Source: Bacillota bacterium
GTDB lineage: Bacteria > Bacillota > Clostridia > Acetivibrionales > DTU013
Direction: 5' to 3'
Assembly: GCA_023426125.1 (NCBI GenBank)
Contig: JAFABI010000041.1
Span: forward strand, 62,001-126,000
DNA length: 64,000 nt
A program made the position numbers and the translations under genes. This document shows positions 56,792-63,758 of this stretch, piece after piece. Below the pieces are notes generated by a model. The model was not told the DNA's origin, searched no databases, and was given only the letters and a program-made list of their open reading frames with translations. The stretch's first letter is position 1; each line of letters opens with the position of its first letter.

Positions 56792-57453
56792 GAAAGATCA
56801 GGATCGGTCTGATAAACATGCTGACCACGGATAACAAGGAAATAGAATATTCTCACCAGAAGGTACTGGAGGAATGCTTTGACTGTTTTGAAATCACCAC
56901 CCGAACCATTCCCGGCCAGTACGAAGGTATTCATGATTCAGAAACTTTGCAGCTGGCCGTTCCGAAATCCTTAAAGCTTGCCTGCGAGTATGAGGAGCAA
57001 GGGATGGATGTCCTGTTTATGAGCTGCTGCAGCGACCCTGGTGTCAAGGAAAGCAGGAGCAGGGTAAAGATACCGGTGATCGGAGCAGGCGCCGCCTGCG
57101 CTTCCGTCGCCCTGGGCATGGGCAGCAAAGTCGGGGTGATCGGTATTGAAGCAGAGATACCCGGGCCCATGCGTGAAATCCTGCAGGATAGACTTTTTGA
57201 CTATGTCAGGCCGGAGGGGATTAATACCACCCTGGACTTATACGGTGAGCAGGGACAGAAAAGAGTTATAAGGGCTGCAGGCGCAATGAAGGAAAAGGGC
57301 TGCGACGTTATAGCACTCGGCTGCACCGGGATATCAACGACAAGAATCCATAAAATTATCAGCGGGCAGATTGGTATTCCAGTCATCGATCCCGTTTTGG
57401 CGGCGGGCGTTGTTATGTCATACTTCCGCCTGATGGAGCCGTTTTCTCTATAA
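56788..57453 (+). CDS. Asp/Glu/hydantoin racemase family protein
   Basis: 221 aa, ATG 56788. The two catalytic cysteines of the family appear in VLFMSCCSDPGV (about 77-88) and IALGCTGIST (about 178-186), each opening a symmetric half. The enzyme would invert a chiral carbon next to a nitrogen, as in hydantoin racemase or aspartate/glutamate racemase. Coupling to DUF917 and DUF1177 suggests one pathway that handles a D/L amino-acid derivative taken up by the importer upstream; the link is inference. Confidence 0.88.
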   Translation: MRKIRIGLINMLTTDNKEIEYSHQKVLEECFDCFEITTRTIPGQYEGIHDSETLQLAVPKSLKLACEYEEQGMDVLFMSCCSDPGVKESRSRVKIPVIGAGAACASVALGMGSKVGVIGIEAEIPGPMREILQDRLFDYVRPEGINTTLDLYGEQGQKRVIRAAGAMKEKGCDVIALGCTGISTTRIHKIISGQIGIPVIDPVLAAGVVMSYFRLMEPFSL

Positions 57454-57487
57454 TAGGATAATCAACCGCAATAGGATAATCAACCGC
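57452..57487. repeat. 18-bp tandem duplication
   Basis: AATAGGATAATCAACCGC occurs twice without gap (57452-57469 and 57470-57487), overlapping the racemase stop codon. Confidence 0.9.
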
Positions 57488-57510
57488 TTGACAAAAAGCG
57501 GTTTTTATTT
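57482..57510 (+). terminator. Terminator of the importer/racemase operon
   Basis: AACCGCTT (57482-57489) pairs with AAGCGGTT (57496-57503), followed by TTTATTT. Confidence 0.7.
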
Positions 57511-57535
57511 TACTATAAAATTGAACATTGTTCAA
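57488..57535 (+). promoter_or_regulatory. Promoter and operator of the TetR gene
   Basis: TTGACA (57488-57493), 17-bp spacer, TACTAT (57511-57516), then the palindrome TTGAACATTGTTCAA (57521-57535) immediately downstream of the -10 box. A bound repressor there would block transcription, so self-control by the TetR product is likely. The -35 box overlaps the terminator stem of the operon in front. Confidence 0.75.
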
Positions 57536-57552
57536 TTATGAGGAGCGTTTGG

Positions 57553-58119
57553 ATGAAATCGGATAAAACAAAGGAAAATATAATTAAGCAAACGATTTGT
57601 CTGCTGCAGGAAACAAACGGAGAGACAGAAAACATCACAATCAGGAAAATTGCCCAACGGGCCAAGGTTGGCGTAGGCTTGGTCAACCATTATTTTCAAT
57701 CGAAGGACCACCTGATTGAAGTTTGCGTACAGACAATCGTCAGCGGAGTTATCGATTCGTTCCGTCCCAAATTATGCGAAAGCAAAGAACCTATCGAGAT
57801 CACCAAGTGTGTTGCAAAGCAGGTAATGGATTTTTTGATGGACAACAGGCAAATATCCAGAGTGTCGATTCTGGGTGATTTGAAACAGCCCGAGGCTGAG
57901 GACAATACGATGAAAACCGTGCTGGGCTTTGGAAAGTCCCTGTCCGGCGGACAAATGACAGAGAAACACAGTGTCGATTCGTTTATGATTACATCCGTTT
58001 TGCAGGTGGCTTTTTTGCGGAAAGATCGATTAAAGAACAATCTCGGTATTGATTTTTACGATAAAGGGCAGCGTGACGGTTTCATTGATTCTATCATAGA
58101 AAGGTTTGGAGAAAAATGA
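57553..58119 (+). CDS. TetR-family transcriptional regulator
   Basis: 188 aa from ATG 57553, with AGGAG seven bases ahead; ATG 57538 in the same frame is less well placed. N-terminal HTH (about 10-55): ENIIKQTICLLQETNG, NITIRKIAQRAKVGVGLVNHYFQSKDHLIEV. The remainder is the ligand-binding helical domain. It overlaps the flavoprotein gene by 4 bp, so the pair forms a small operon behind its own operator. Confidence 0.92.
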   Translation: MKSDKTKENIIKQTICLLQETNGETENITIRKIAQRAKVGVGLVNHYFQSKDHLIEVCVQTIVSGVIDSFRPKLCESKEPIEITKCVAKQVMDFLMDNRQISRVSILGDLKQPEAEDNTMKTVLGFGKSLSGGQMTEKHSVDSFMITSVLQVAFLRKDRLKNNLGIDFYDKGQRDGFIDSIIERFGEK

Positions 58120-58913
58120 GATATTTAATTATTAACGGCAGTCCGCACAAAGGAAACACATGGAAAATTGTTGAACTGGTGAAAGAAAATATACAGAAGG
58201 AAGACAAAGATCCGGTAATAGAGGAAATTCATCTGGCGCAGGAAAACCTGCCGTTTTGCCGCGGATGCAGCGCCTGCTTCCGCCTGGGGCATGAAAAATG
58301 TCCGCACAGCGGAACAATCCTGAAAATCATCGAAGCGATGGACAAGGCGGATGGAGTCATTGTTGCTTCCACTGCTTATAACAGGAGAGAAACCTCAATC
58401 CTGAAGAACTTTTTTGACCATCTTTGTTTCATGCTCCACCGTCCTCATTTTTTTTATAGCAAGGCATTGGTCATTACCACCACGGGAGGTGTCGGCGGAA
58501 AGTCGGCGGCTAAAAGCATCTCGTCGTTCCTGAAAGGGATCGGCTTTAACCGTTGTTATCTCCTCAGCGCGGCTTCCTATAGCTGGAATGACTATCAGAT
58601 CAATGAAAAAATGAAGGCAAGGATATCCGAGGTCGCCCGGAAATTCCAAAAAGACGTTTCGTCAAAAAGTCTGCATAGCCCTTCCTGCATGCTCCTTATC
58701 CCTTATAACCTGTTTAGAGGCATGTCTCTTGCCTATGTGAAAGGAACGGAATTTGAAATGCAGGACGGCGTCCATTGGACGGAGGAATGCCGGAAAAAAG
58801 GCGTATATGACCGTTCTGTCCATGTGCCTTTTTATAAAAAACCGATTGGACAGCTCTTTTATTTGATCGGCAAATATGCCGGAAGAAAAATAATGGTCAC
58901 ATACAAAAAATGA
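58116..58913 (+). CDS. NAD(P)H-dependent FMN reductase/flavodoxin-like protein
   Basis: 265 aa, ATG 58116 overlapping the TetR stop. It has the flavin-binding N-terminus INGSPHKGNTWKIVE, a cysteine loop FCRGCSACFRLGHEKCPH, and the FMN loop ASTAYNRRETSILKNFFDH, as in iron-sulfur flavoprotein/NADPH-FMN reductase families. It would reduce flavin or a quinone-like compound in the cytosol. The C-terminal 80 residues (IPYNLFRGMSLAYVKG, PIGQLFYLIGKYAGRK) are an extension with a possible membrane-contact helix. Its substrate may be the TetR ligand. Confidence 0.87.
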   Translation: MRYLIINGSPHKGNTWKIVELVKENIQKEDKDPVIEEIHLAQENLPFCRGCSACFRLGHEKCPHSGTILKIIEAMDKADGVIVASTAYNRRETSILKNFFDHLCFMLHRPHFFYSKALVITTTGGVGGKSAAKSISSFLKGIGFNRCYLLSAASYSWNDYQINEKMKARISEVARKFQKDVSSKSLHSPSCMLLIPYNLFRGMSLAYVKGTEFEMQDGVHWTEECRKKGVYDRSVHVPFYKKPIGQLFYLIGKYAGRKIMVTYKK

Positions 58914-59045
58914 GCAGGTCATACCTTTTTAATAAGCATCCGGACCCATACCGGCAATTGGAGAGGCAAAATATGATAATATTTGACAAAAAATGGGGAG
59001 TGTGATATTGTAACGGAGAACGATTGTATCAAGGAGGTAATAGAA

Positions 59046-59834
59046 ATGCCGGAATTGCCGGACCTTCATGTGTTCTCTATGAATCTTAAAAAGCAGGTCT
59101 TAAATAAGACGGTGGTTTCTGCGGCGGTTCATAATGGTATCCGGATGAGTGTGCCGTCAGAAAAATTCGTAAAGGGTGTAATGAATTCCAAAATCGTGGA
59201 TATTGTCCGCATAGGCAAGGAATTATACTTTCATTTGTCCAATGGAAATGTCTTCAGCGTCCATCTCATGCTGAACGGACAATTCAGATTATCTTCGGTG
59301 GATGAAATTGACGGCATTCGGAATAAAATCATCTCCATTGGTTTTGAAGACAAAAACGCAATATCTGTTTCCGACTATCAAGGCTTATGCAGGATAACGT
59401 TCAATCCGCGCATAAGCAATGTACCTGACGCTTTGTCTGAAGAATTTAATTATGCGTATTTTGCCGATACGGTCAGGCGCAACCCGAGAATGAATGTGAA
59501 GGCTTTCCTGATCGACCAGAACCTTTTGAAAGGCATTGGCAACGCATATGCGGATGAGATTCTCTGGAAAGCCGGTGTCTCCCCTGAATGCGTTATCGGG
59601 AAAATACCCGGGGAAGCGCTTCTAGGTTTGTTTTCAGCCATTGTTGACGTGTTGACGGATGCAATCGACAAGATACTGAAAATTTCACCGGATATCGTAA
59701 GCGGAGAGGAACGAAGTTTTTTGAAAGTTCACAATCCAAAAAAATCGGCAACGGATGAAGGCGATGCGATTATTGTAAAGCAGGTCGCATCCAAGAAAAC
59801 ATATTATACCAAAAAACAGAAGCTTTTTATATAA
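59046..59834 (+). CDS. Fpg/Nei-family DNA glycosylase without zinc-finger cysteines
   Basis: 262 aa from ATG 59046, with AAGGAGG nine bases ahead; the frame to 58983 lacks a site, and the family needs Pro as residue 2. MPELPDL supplies the catalytic Pro and Glu; IGKELYF carries the conserved Lys; VHLMLNGQFRL and GIGNAYADEILWKAGVSPE are family motifs. At the C-terminus the usual four-cysteine finger is replaced (VHNPKKSATDEGD to TYYTKKQKLF): no cysteine remains, as in zinc-less Nei-like proteins. It excises damaged bases from DNA. It is monocistronic. Confidence 0.9.
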   Translation: MPELPDLHVFSMNLKKQVLNKTVVSAAVHNGIRMSVPSEKFVKGVMNSKIVDIVRIGKELYFHLSNGNVFSVHLMLNGQFRLSSVDEIDGIRNKIISIGFEDKNAISVSDYQGLCRITFNPRISNVPDALSEEFNYAYFADTVRRNPRMNVKAFLIDQNLLKGIGNAYADEILWKAGVSPECVIGKIPGEALLGLFSAIVDVLTDAIDKILKISPDIVSGEERSFLKVHNPKKSATDEGDAIIVKQVASKKTYYTKKQKLFI

Positions 59835-59856
59835 TGAGAACGTAAAATATGTAAAA

Positions 59857-59903
59857 GGGGACGGTCCTGCTTGCTAGTGAAACTAACATACAGGACCGTC
59901 CCC
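59857..59903 (+). terminator. Long hairpin after the glycosylase gene
   Basis: GGGGACGGTCCTG (59857-59869) and CAGGACCGTCCCC (59891-59903) form a perfect 13-bp stem. The GGGGACGGTCC motif also occurs as a dispersed repeat in Firmicutes, so it may be a repeat serving as terminator. Confidence 0.65.
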
Positions 59904-60010
59904 TCTTGCGTCTGCAATACACACTTCATCTCTGTGGCGTGCACATTGCTTTGGGCATCCTGTTAAGTAACTCCGCTGAAATCCGGCGGACGCAATGCCC
60001 GTACCTTTGA

Positions 60011-60259
60011 TCAACCCTGCAGCTGAGTTTTCGTCTGCTGGATTTCCGAGGTGTTTGCCATTACCGCCGGCTTATAGAAGCCTTTGGTTTCAGCCAGCTT
60101 GTAAAGCTCATACTGAGAGGCTTCACAGTTGTTCCGGATCTGCTGGATCGTAGACCGGAGATTTGGATTGGCGCATTCCGAGATGGTATTGGCATAAAAG
60201 GTCAGGCTGCTTTTTACCGAGGAAAGCGCATCATTGACCATTGTCTTGTCTTGTAGCAT
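60011..60259 (-). CDS. Spore coat protein, CotF family
   Basis: 82 aa, ATG at 60259 behind AAGGAGGAG on the minus strand. The sequence MLQDKTMVNDALSSVKSSLT, then SECANPNLRSTIQQIRNNCEASQYELYKLAETKGFY, is the ferritin-like helical hairpin of CotF-type proteins, with the usual ending of GWYKPA type (here GFYKPA). It is a component of the spore coat and shows that the organism makes endospores. It lies 12 bp behind the next small coat gene. Confidence 0.9.
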   Translation of the reverse strand: MLQDKTMVNDALSSVKSSLTFYANTISECANPNLRSTIQQIRNNCEASQYELYKLAETKGFYKPAVMANTSEIQQTKTQLQG

Positions 60260-60271
60260 ATATTCTCCTCC

Positions 60272-60457
60272 TTAACTTAAAAATGACATGAGCTGTTGCT
60301 TTGTCTTTTGAGCATCCTGCGCGGATTTCTCAAAATATGACTTTACCTGCGGATCAACCGCTTGCTGGGCATAGCTTTGCATCTTTTGGTAAGCCGTTTC
60401 GTGTGCTCCGATGAGATGTCTGAGATTTTGTAGCTCTACCTGGTTTAATTGTGACAT
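60272..60457 (-). CDS. Small spore coat-associated protein, CotF-like partner
   Basis: 61 aa from ATG 60457, preceded by AAAGGAGT on the minus strand; the frame extends to 60511 without a site. It is helical, with the motif ELQNLRHLIGAHETAYQKMQ typical of the small CotF-like companions found beside CotF genes in Clostridia. The pair forms an operon of two small coat genes. Confidence 0.82.
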   Translation of the reverse strand: MSQLNQVELQNLRHLIGAHETAYQKMQSYAQQAVDPQVKSYFEKSAQDAQKTKQQLMSFLS

Positions 60458-60588
60458 AGTAAGACTCCTTTCCGTGATTTTCGTATATATTATTTGATAA
60501 TAAACCAACAATATACAATAATTTTAAATTCTATTTAATCTTTGAGATTGTGCCGTATTGGCAACATGAGCCTAGAATCCTGAACTAA

Positions 60589-60775
60589 GTACAGCATCAC
60601 GCAAGTTAGTTACCGGATAGAAATCAAAAGGCATCCAATGTAGGGGCGGCCATTGGCCGTCCGGGAGCTGTTTTACATAGGGTGCATTTGCGGACGCGCA
60701 ATGCGCGCCCCTACACCATCGCCATGCTCCAATTTTGTTAAACTTATCTGGTAACGAATATACGTAGAACTGTAC
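60589..60775. repeat. 187-bp MITE-like repeat with imperfect terminal inverted repeats
   Basis: Left end GTACAGCATCACGCAAGTTA followed by GTTACCGGATA, and right end (inverse) GTACAGTTCTACGTATATTC followed by GTTACCAGATA, match in about 22 of 31 positions. Nested inside are TGTAGGGGCG (60639) and CGCCCCTACA (60706), the GGCCATTGGCC palindrome and GCGCAATGCGC. It encodes nothing. Parts recur at 37252, 40206, 47375 and 63688. It fills most of the gap 60458-60913. Confidence 0.75.
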
Positions 60776-60913
60776 AAAGCTATCACTAAGCCTTCCGGAT
60801 GCAAATTTTGATGAGCAGTAAAGAAATGCAGATGCCCTTGGCGGATATCGGCATCACAGGTGAAAATCCGTTGGAAGATATCCGGTGCATTGCCGGCAAA
60901 GAGCGGATAAATG

Positions 60914-61402
60914 TTAATATATCGCCGGTGTCATACAGGAAATTCCTATGGTTTTTTTGTTACCGGGATTGTACATCCTATGGGGGACGTTTTCTCTTAT
61001 ATAGATGCTGTCACCCTCGTTCAAGTCGTAGGAGTCATCCCCCAGATGCACTTTCATAACACCCTTCATAACGAAGATACATTCTTCCGCTTTATGGTAC
61101 AAGCTCTCTTCGCTGCTCCAGCTTTCGGCATGGAGTTGGAAATAGATGATTTCCATTTTGGGGCTTATGGAGGAACCGAAGGTGGTAGGGGTTAAAAATT
61201 CGTAGATGATACTGCTGTTAGGAAGCTCCAGCTTTCGCCGGTTTTCTGCTTTTATAAGCACAGGCTGTCTGTCTTCTTCATCCAGGAAAGTATAAATCGG
61301 AACCTCCAGAACTGCGGAAATTTTCCTCAAGGAAGAAATGGAAGGATCGATAATATTTCTTTCAAGCTGTGAGCGGTAAGGAAATTTGTCTACAACCGAC
61401 AA
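60914..61402 (-). pseudogene. XRE-cupin transcriptional regulator, N-terminus cut by a repeat
   Basis: The frame encodes 162 aa. From residue 10 it matches XRE-cupin regulators: SQLERNIIDPSISSLRKISA (last helices of the HTH), a linker, then a cupin domain (YHKAEECIFVMKGVMKVHLG, GDSIYIRENVPHRMYNPG). The normal first 25-30 residues, with the first two HTH helices, are missing. The first nine codons come from the 53-bp repeat at 61376-61428, and the junction is exact. DNA binding is therefore probably lost. The cupin part is undamaged. Confidence 0.8.
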
Positions 61403-61428
61403 ATTTCCTTTGAATTAGGTCGTTATAA
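61376..61428. repeat. Second copy of the 53-bp hairpin repeat
   Basis: Identical to 40149-40201. It contains the 13-bp stem AAGGAAATTTGTC/GACAAATTTCCTT and ends GGTCGTTATAA, followed by CGAGGC as at the left border of the element at 40046. Confidence 0.9.
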
Positions 61429-61469
61429 CGAGGCCCAACGATAAAATAATCCATTGGGGCCTGGGTGAA

Positions 61470-61498
61470 TTGACAAGGCTTGAGAAAAAACATATAAT
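61470..61498 (+). promoter_or_regulatory. Promoter of the hut operon
   Basis: Consensus TTGACA (61470-61475), 17-bp spacer, TATAAT (61493-61498), 44 bp before hutP. An inverted repeat AGGCCC/GGGGCCT stands just upstream (about 61431-61462). Confidence 0.9.
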
Positions 61499-61541
61499 CA
61501 ATGAAGAGAATTAGTTTTTAGATTTGGAAAAGAGTTTACCC

Positions 61542-61991
61542 ATGTCACAGCTGGCTAAAAACCTCATAGGCAGGAATGCGCTATTGCTGGTCTTATCCGA
61601 AGACGAAACCGATACCGCCGATGTTTCCTCTTTTGGCGGTCTGGAATGGAAGTATTGCGTCGGGAAAGTCGGGGCAATGGATTCACAGAAAGTCATTGCA
61701 GCCATCGATACGGCGGCAAAAAGAAACGGGCTGATAAAACCGGATGTTTACAGGGAATCTCATGCGCTTTACCATGCGATCATAGAAGCCCTGGAGGGGG
61801 TAACGCGGGGACAGGTGCAGCTGGGAGCGGTTTTGCGGACAGTGGGGTTGAGGTTTTCCATTATCCGTGGTAACGCATATGACAGCCTCGAGGAAGGCGA
61901 GTGGATTGCAGTCGCACTCTACGGGACCATCGGCGCGCCGGTAAAAGGGCTGGAGCACGAGACGGTAGGATTGGGAATAAATCATTTGTAA
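61542..61991 (+). CDS. hutP: HutP, histidine-dependent antiterminator
   Basis: 149 aa from ATG 61542 (TTG 61524 is possible), close to the 148 aa of Bacillus HutP. Conserved core: CVGKVGAMDSQKVIAAIDTA, KPDVYRESHALYHAIIEAL, GVTRGQVQLGAVLRTVGLRF, GEWIAVALYGTIGAPVKGLE, HETVGLGINHL. With L-histidine and Mg2+, HutP forms a hexamer that binds UAG/NAG triplets in the mRNA and opens the terminator between hutP and hutH. That terminator is visible just downstream. Confidence 0.97.
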   Translation: MSQLAKNLIGRNALLLVLSEDETDTADVSSFGGLEWKYCVGKVGAMDSQKVIAAIDTAAKRNGLIKPDVYRESHALYHAIIEALEGVTRGQVQLGAVLRTVGLRFSIIRGNAYDSLEEGEWIAVALYGTIGAPVKGLEHETVGLGINHL

Positions 61992-62029
61992 CGTTTTGTA
62001 AAATGAAGAATAAAATTGTAAGGAACCTA

Positions 62030-62099
62030 TAGTATTTAGTTCAATAGGGGGTTCTATTAAAAAGTCGTTGACTTTTTTAGTAGATCCCCCTTTATTTTT
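62030..62099 (+). terminator. HutP-regulated terminator before hutH
   Basis: UAG triplets at 62030, 62037 and 62045 (spaced 4 and 5 bases) precede and enter a strong hairpin: AGGGGG...AAAAAGTC with GACTTTTTT...CCCCCT (62046-62091), loop GTT, followed by TTTATTTTT. More UAG triplets lie in the 3' arm (62078, 62081). The arrangement matches the HutP site of Bacillus: bound HutP would keep the stem open so that hutH is transcribed. Confidence 0.88.
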
Positions 62100-62122
62100 G
62101 TCATTGGGAGGATGGAACGGGC

Positions 62123-63652
62123 ATGATAACTTTGACAGGTAATTCATTAACATTGAAGGAAGTTGGAGATGTGCTTTACAAGGGCATAAAGGTTGAAGCT
62201 TCGGCGGAAAGCATGGCAAGAGTCGAAGCCAGCCGCCTGGCGGTTGAGGGCATTGTCGCCGGAGGAGAAGCAGTTTACGGGATCACTACAGGCTTTGGAA
62301 AGTTCAGCGATGTTTTGATCCGGAAGGAAGATACCGAAGAGCTGCAGCTGAACCTGATACATTCCCATGCCTGCGGCGTAGGCGAGCCTTTCTCTGAAAC
62401 CGTAAGCCGTGCAATGCTTCTATTACGGGCAAATGCGCTGCTAAAAGGTTTTTCGGGCGTACGGAAAGTGGTCGTGGAGATGCTGCTCAAGCTGTTAAAT
62501 GCCGGTATCCATCCGGTCATACCGCAGCAGGGCTCGCTGGGGGCAAGCGGCGACCTTGTACCCCTGGCACATCTGGCGCTGGTGCTGATTGGCGAGGGAG
62601 AGGTCCATTACAGGGGGAAAAGGCGGCAAACCGGGGAGGTGTTTGCGCTTGAAGAGATAACGCCTATCACGCTGCAGGCGAAGGAAGGGCTTGCCCTTAT
62701 CAACGGGACCCAGGCCATGACTGCAATGGGTGCCGTTTCCTATCTTGAATCGGAAAAGCTGGCTTACCGGGCGGAAATGATCGCCGCCATGACAATGGAA
62801 GGGCTTCATGGAATCATCGACGCCTTCGATGAAGACATCCAGCTTGCCCGCGGCTATCCCGAACAGGCGGAGGTCGCCGGAAGAATGAGGGATATCCTGG
62901 AAGGGAGCCGGCTGGTCACCCGCCAGGGAGAGCTCCGGGTGCAGGACGCCTATTCGCTAAGGTGCATTCCGCAGGTTTTCTGCGCCAGCTGGCAAGCGCT
63001 GGGATATGTCAGGGAAAAGCTGGAGATTGAGATCAATGCGGCAACAGATAATCCTCTGATTTTTGATGACGGCTGCAAGGTCATCTCTGGGGGGAACTTT
63101 CACGGGCAGCCGGTGGCCTTTGCCATGGATTTTCTTAAAATTGCCGTTGCCGAACTGGCCAATATTTCCGAGCGGAGGATAGAACGGCTGGTAAATCCCC
63201 AGCTCAGCGATCTGCCTGCTTTTTTAAGCCCCGAGCCGGGTCTGCAGTCCGGCGCCATGATTTTGCAATACACGGCCGCTTCCCTGGTGTCCGAGAACAA
63301 AACCCTCGCTCATCCGGCAAGCGTCGATTCCATCCCGTCCTCCGGAAATCAGGAGGACCATGTGAGCATGGGCACCATCGGAGCCAGGCATGCATACCAG
63401 ATCATCGGCAATACCCGCGGGGTGCTGGCAATCGAGCTTATATGCGCACTCCAGGCCGTAGAGTACAGGGGCATCGATAAAATGGCTCCCATGACAAGGC
63501 GGATTTATGAAAAAGCCCGTACTATTACCCCTTCAATAAGCAAAGATAGGGTATTCTCTCACGATATTGAGAATATAAAAGGCTGGTTGACGGAGGACTG
63601 GCAGTATTTGCAGGATTGCAGCGAAAATCGGTGTTACCGTTTTGCGGTATGA
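62123..63652 (+). CDS. hutH: Histidine ammonia-lyase
   Basis: 509 aa, ATG 62123 after GGGAGG. The MIO cofactor precursor Ala141-Ser142-Gly143 lies in GSLGASGDLVPLAH; other active-site parts are YGITTGFGKF, NGTQAMTA, ATDNPLIF and SSGNQEDHVSMG. Length and positions equal those of characterised HutH. It deaminates L-histidine to urocanate in the cytosol, the first step of histidine breakdown. It is expressed behind the HutP-controlled terminator. Confidence 0.98.
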   Translation: MITLTGNSLTLKEVGDVLYKGIKVEASAESMARVEASRLAVEGIVAGGEAVYGITTGFGKFSDVLIRKEDTEELQLNLIHSHACGVGEPFSETVSRAMLLLRANALLKGFSGVRKVVVEMLLKLLNAGIHPVIPQQGSLGASGDLVPLAHLALVLIGEGEVHYRGKRRQTGEVFALEEITPITLQAKEGLALINGTQAMTAMGAVSYLESEKLAYRAEMIAAMTMEGLHGIIDAFDEDIQLARGYPEQAEVAGRMRDILEGSRLVTRQGELRVQDAYSLRCIPQVFCASWQALGYVREKLEIEINAATDNPLIFDDGCKVISGGNFHGQPVAFAMDFLKIAVAELANISERRIERLVNPQLSDLPAFLSPEPGLQSGAMILQYTAASLVSENKTLAHPASVDSIPSSGNQEDHVSMGTIGARHAYQIIGNTRGVLAIELICALQAVEYRGIDKMAPMTRRIYEKARTITPSISKDRVFSHDIENIKGWLTEDWQYLQDCSENRCYRFAV

Positions 63653-63687
63653 ACAGGTGCGGCAGGGTGAGATTCTTCCCTGCAGCA

Positions 63688-63723
63688 CTAAGTACAGCTC
63701 CACGCAAGTTAGTTAGCGGATAG
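63688..63723. repeat. Left-end fragment of the MITE-like repeat between hutH and hutU
   Basis: 36 bp matching 60585-60620 in 33 positions (CTAAGTACAG, then CACGCAAGTTAGTTA). The rest of the element is absent here. Confidence 0.8.
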
Positions 63724-63758
63724 GATTGGAATAAGAAAAGATGTGGAGGTTTAAATCG

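Noticed and set aside
57452..57487. Possible CRISPR-like or satellite array
   Set aside because: Only two adjacent 18-bp units, no spacers, no cas genes.
60799..61195. Two short plus-strand reading frames
   Set aside because: They lie opposite the cupin regulator remnant and have no start signals.
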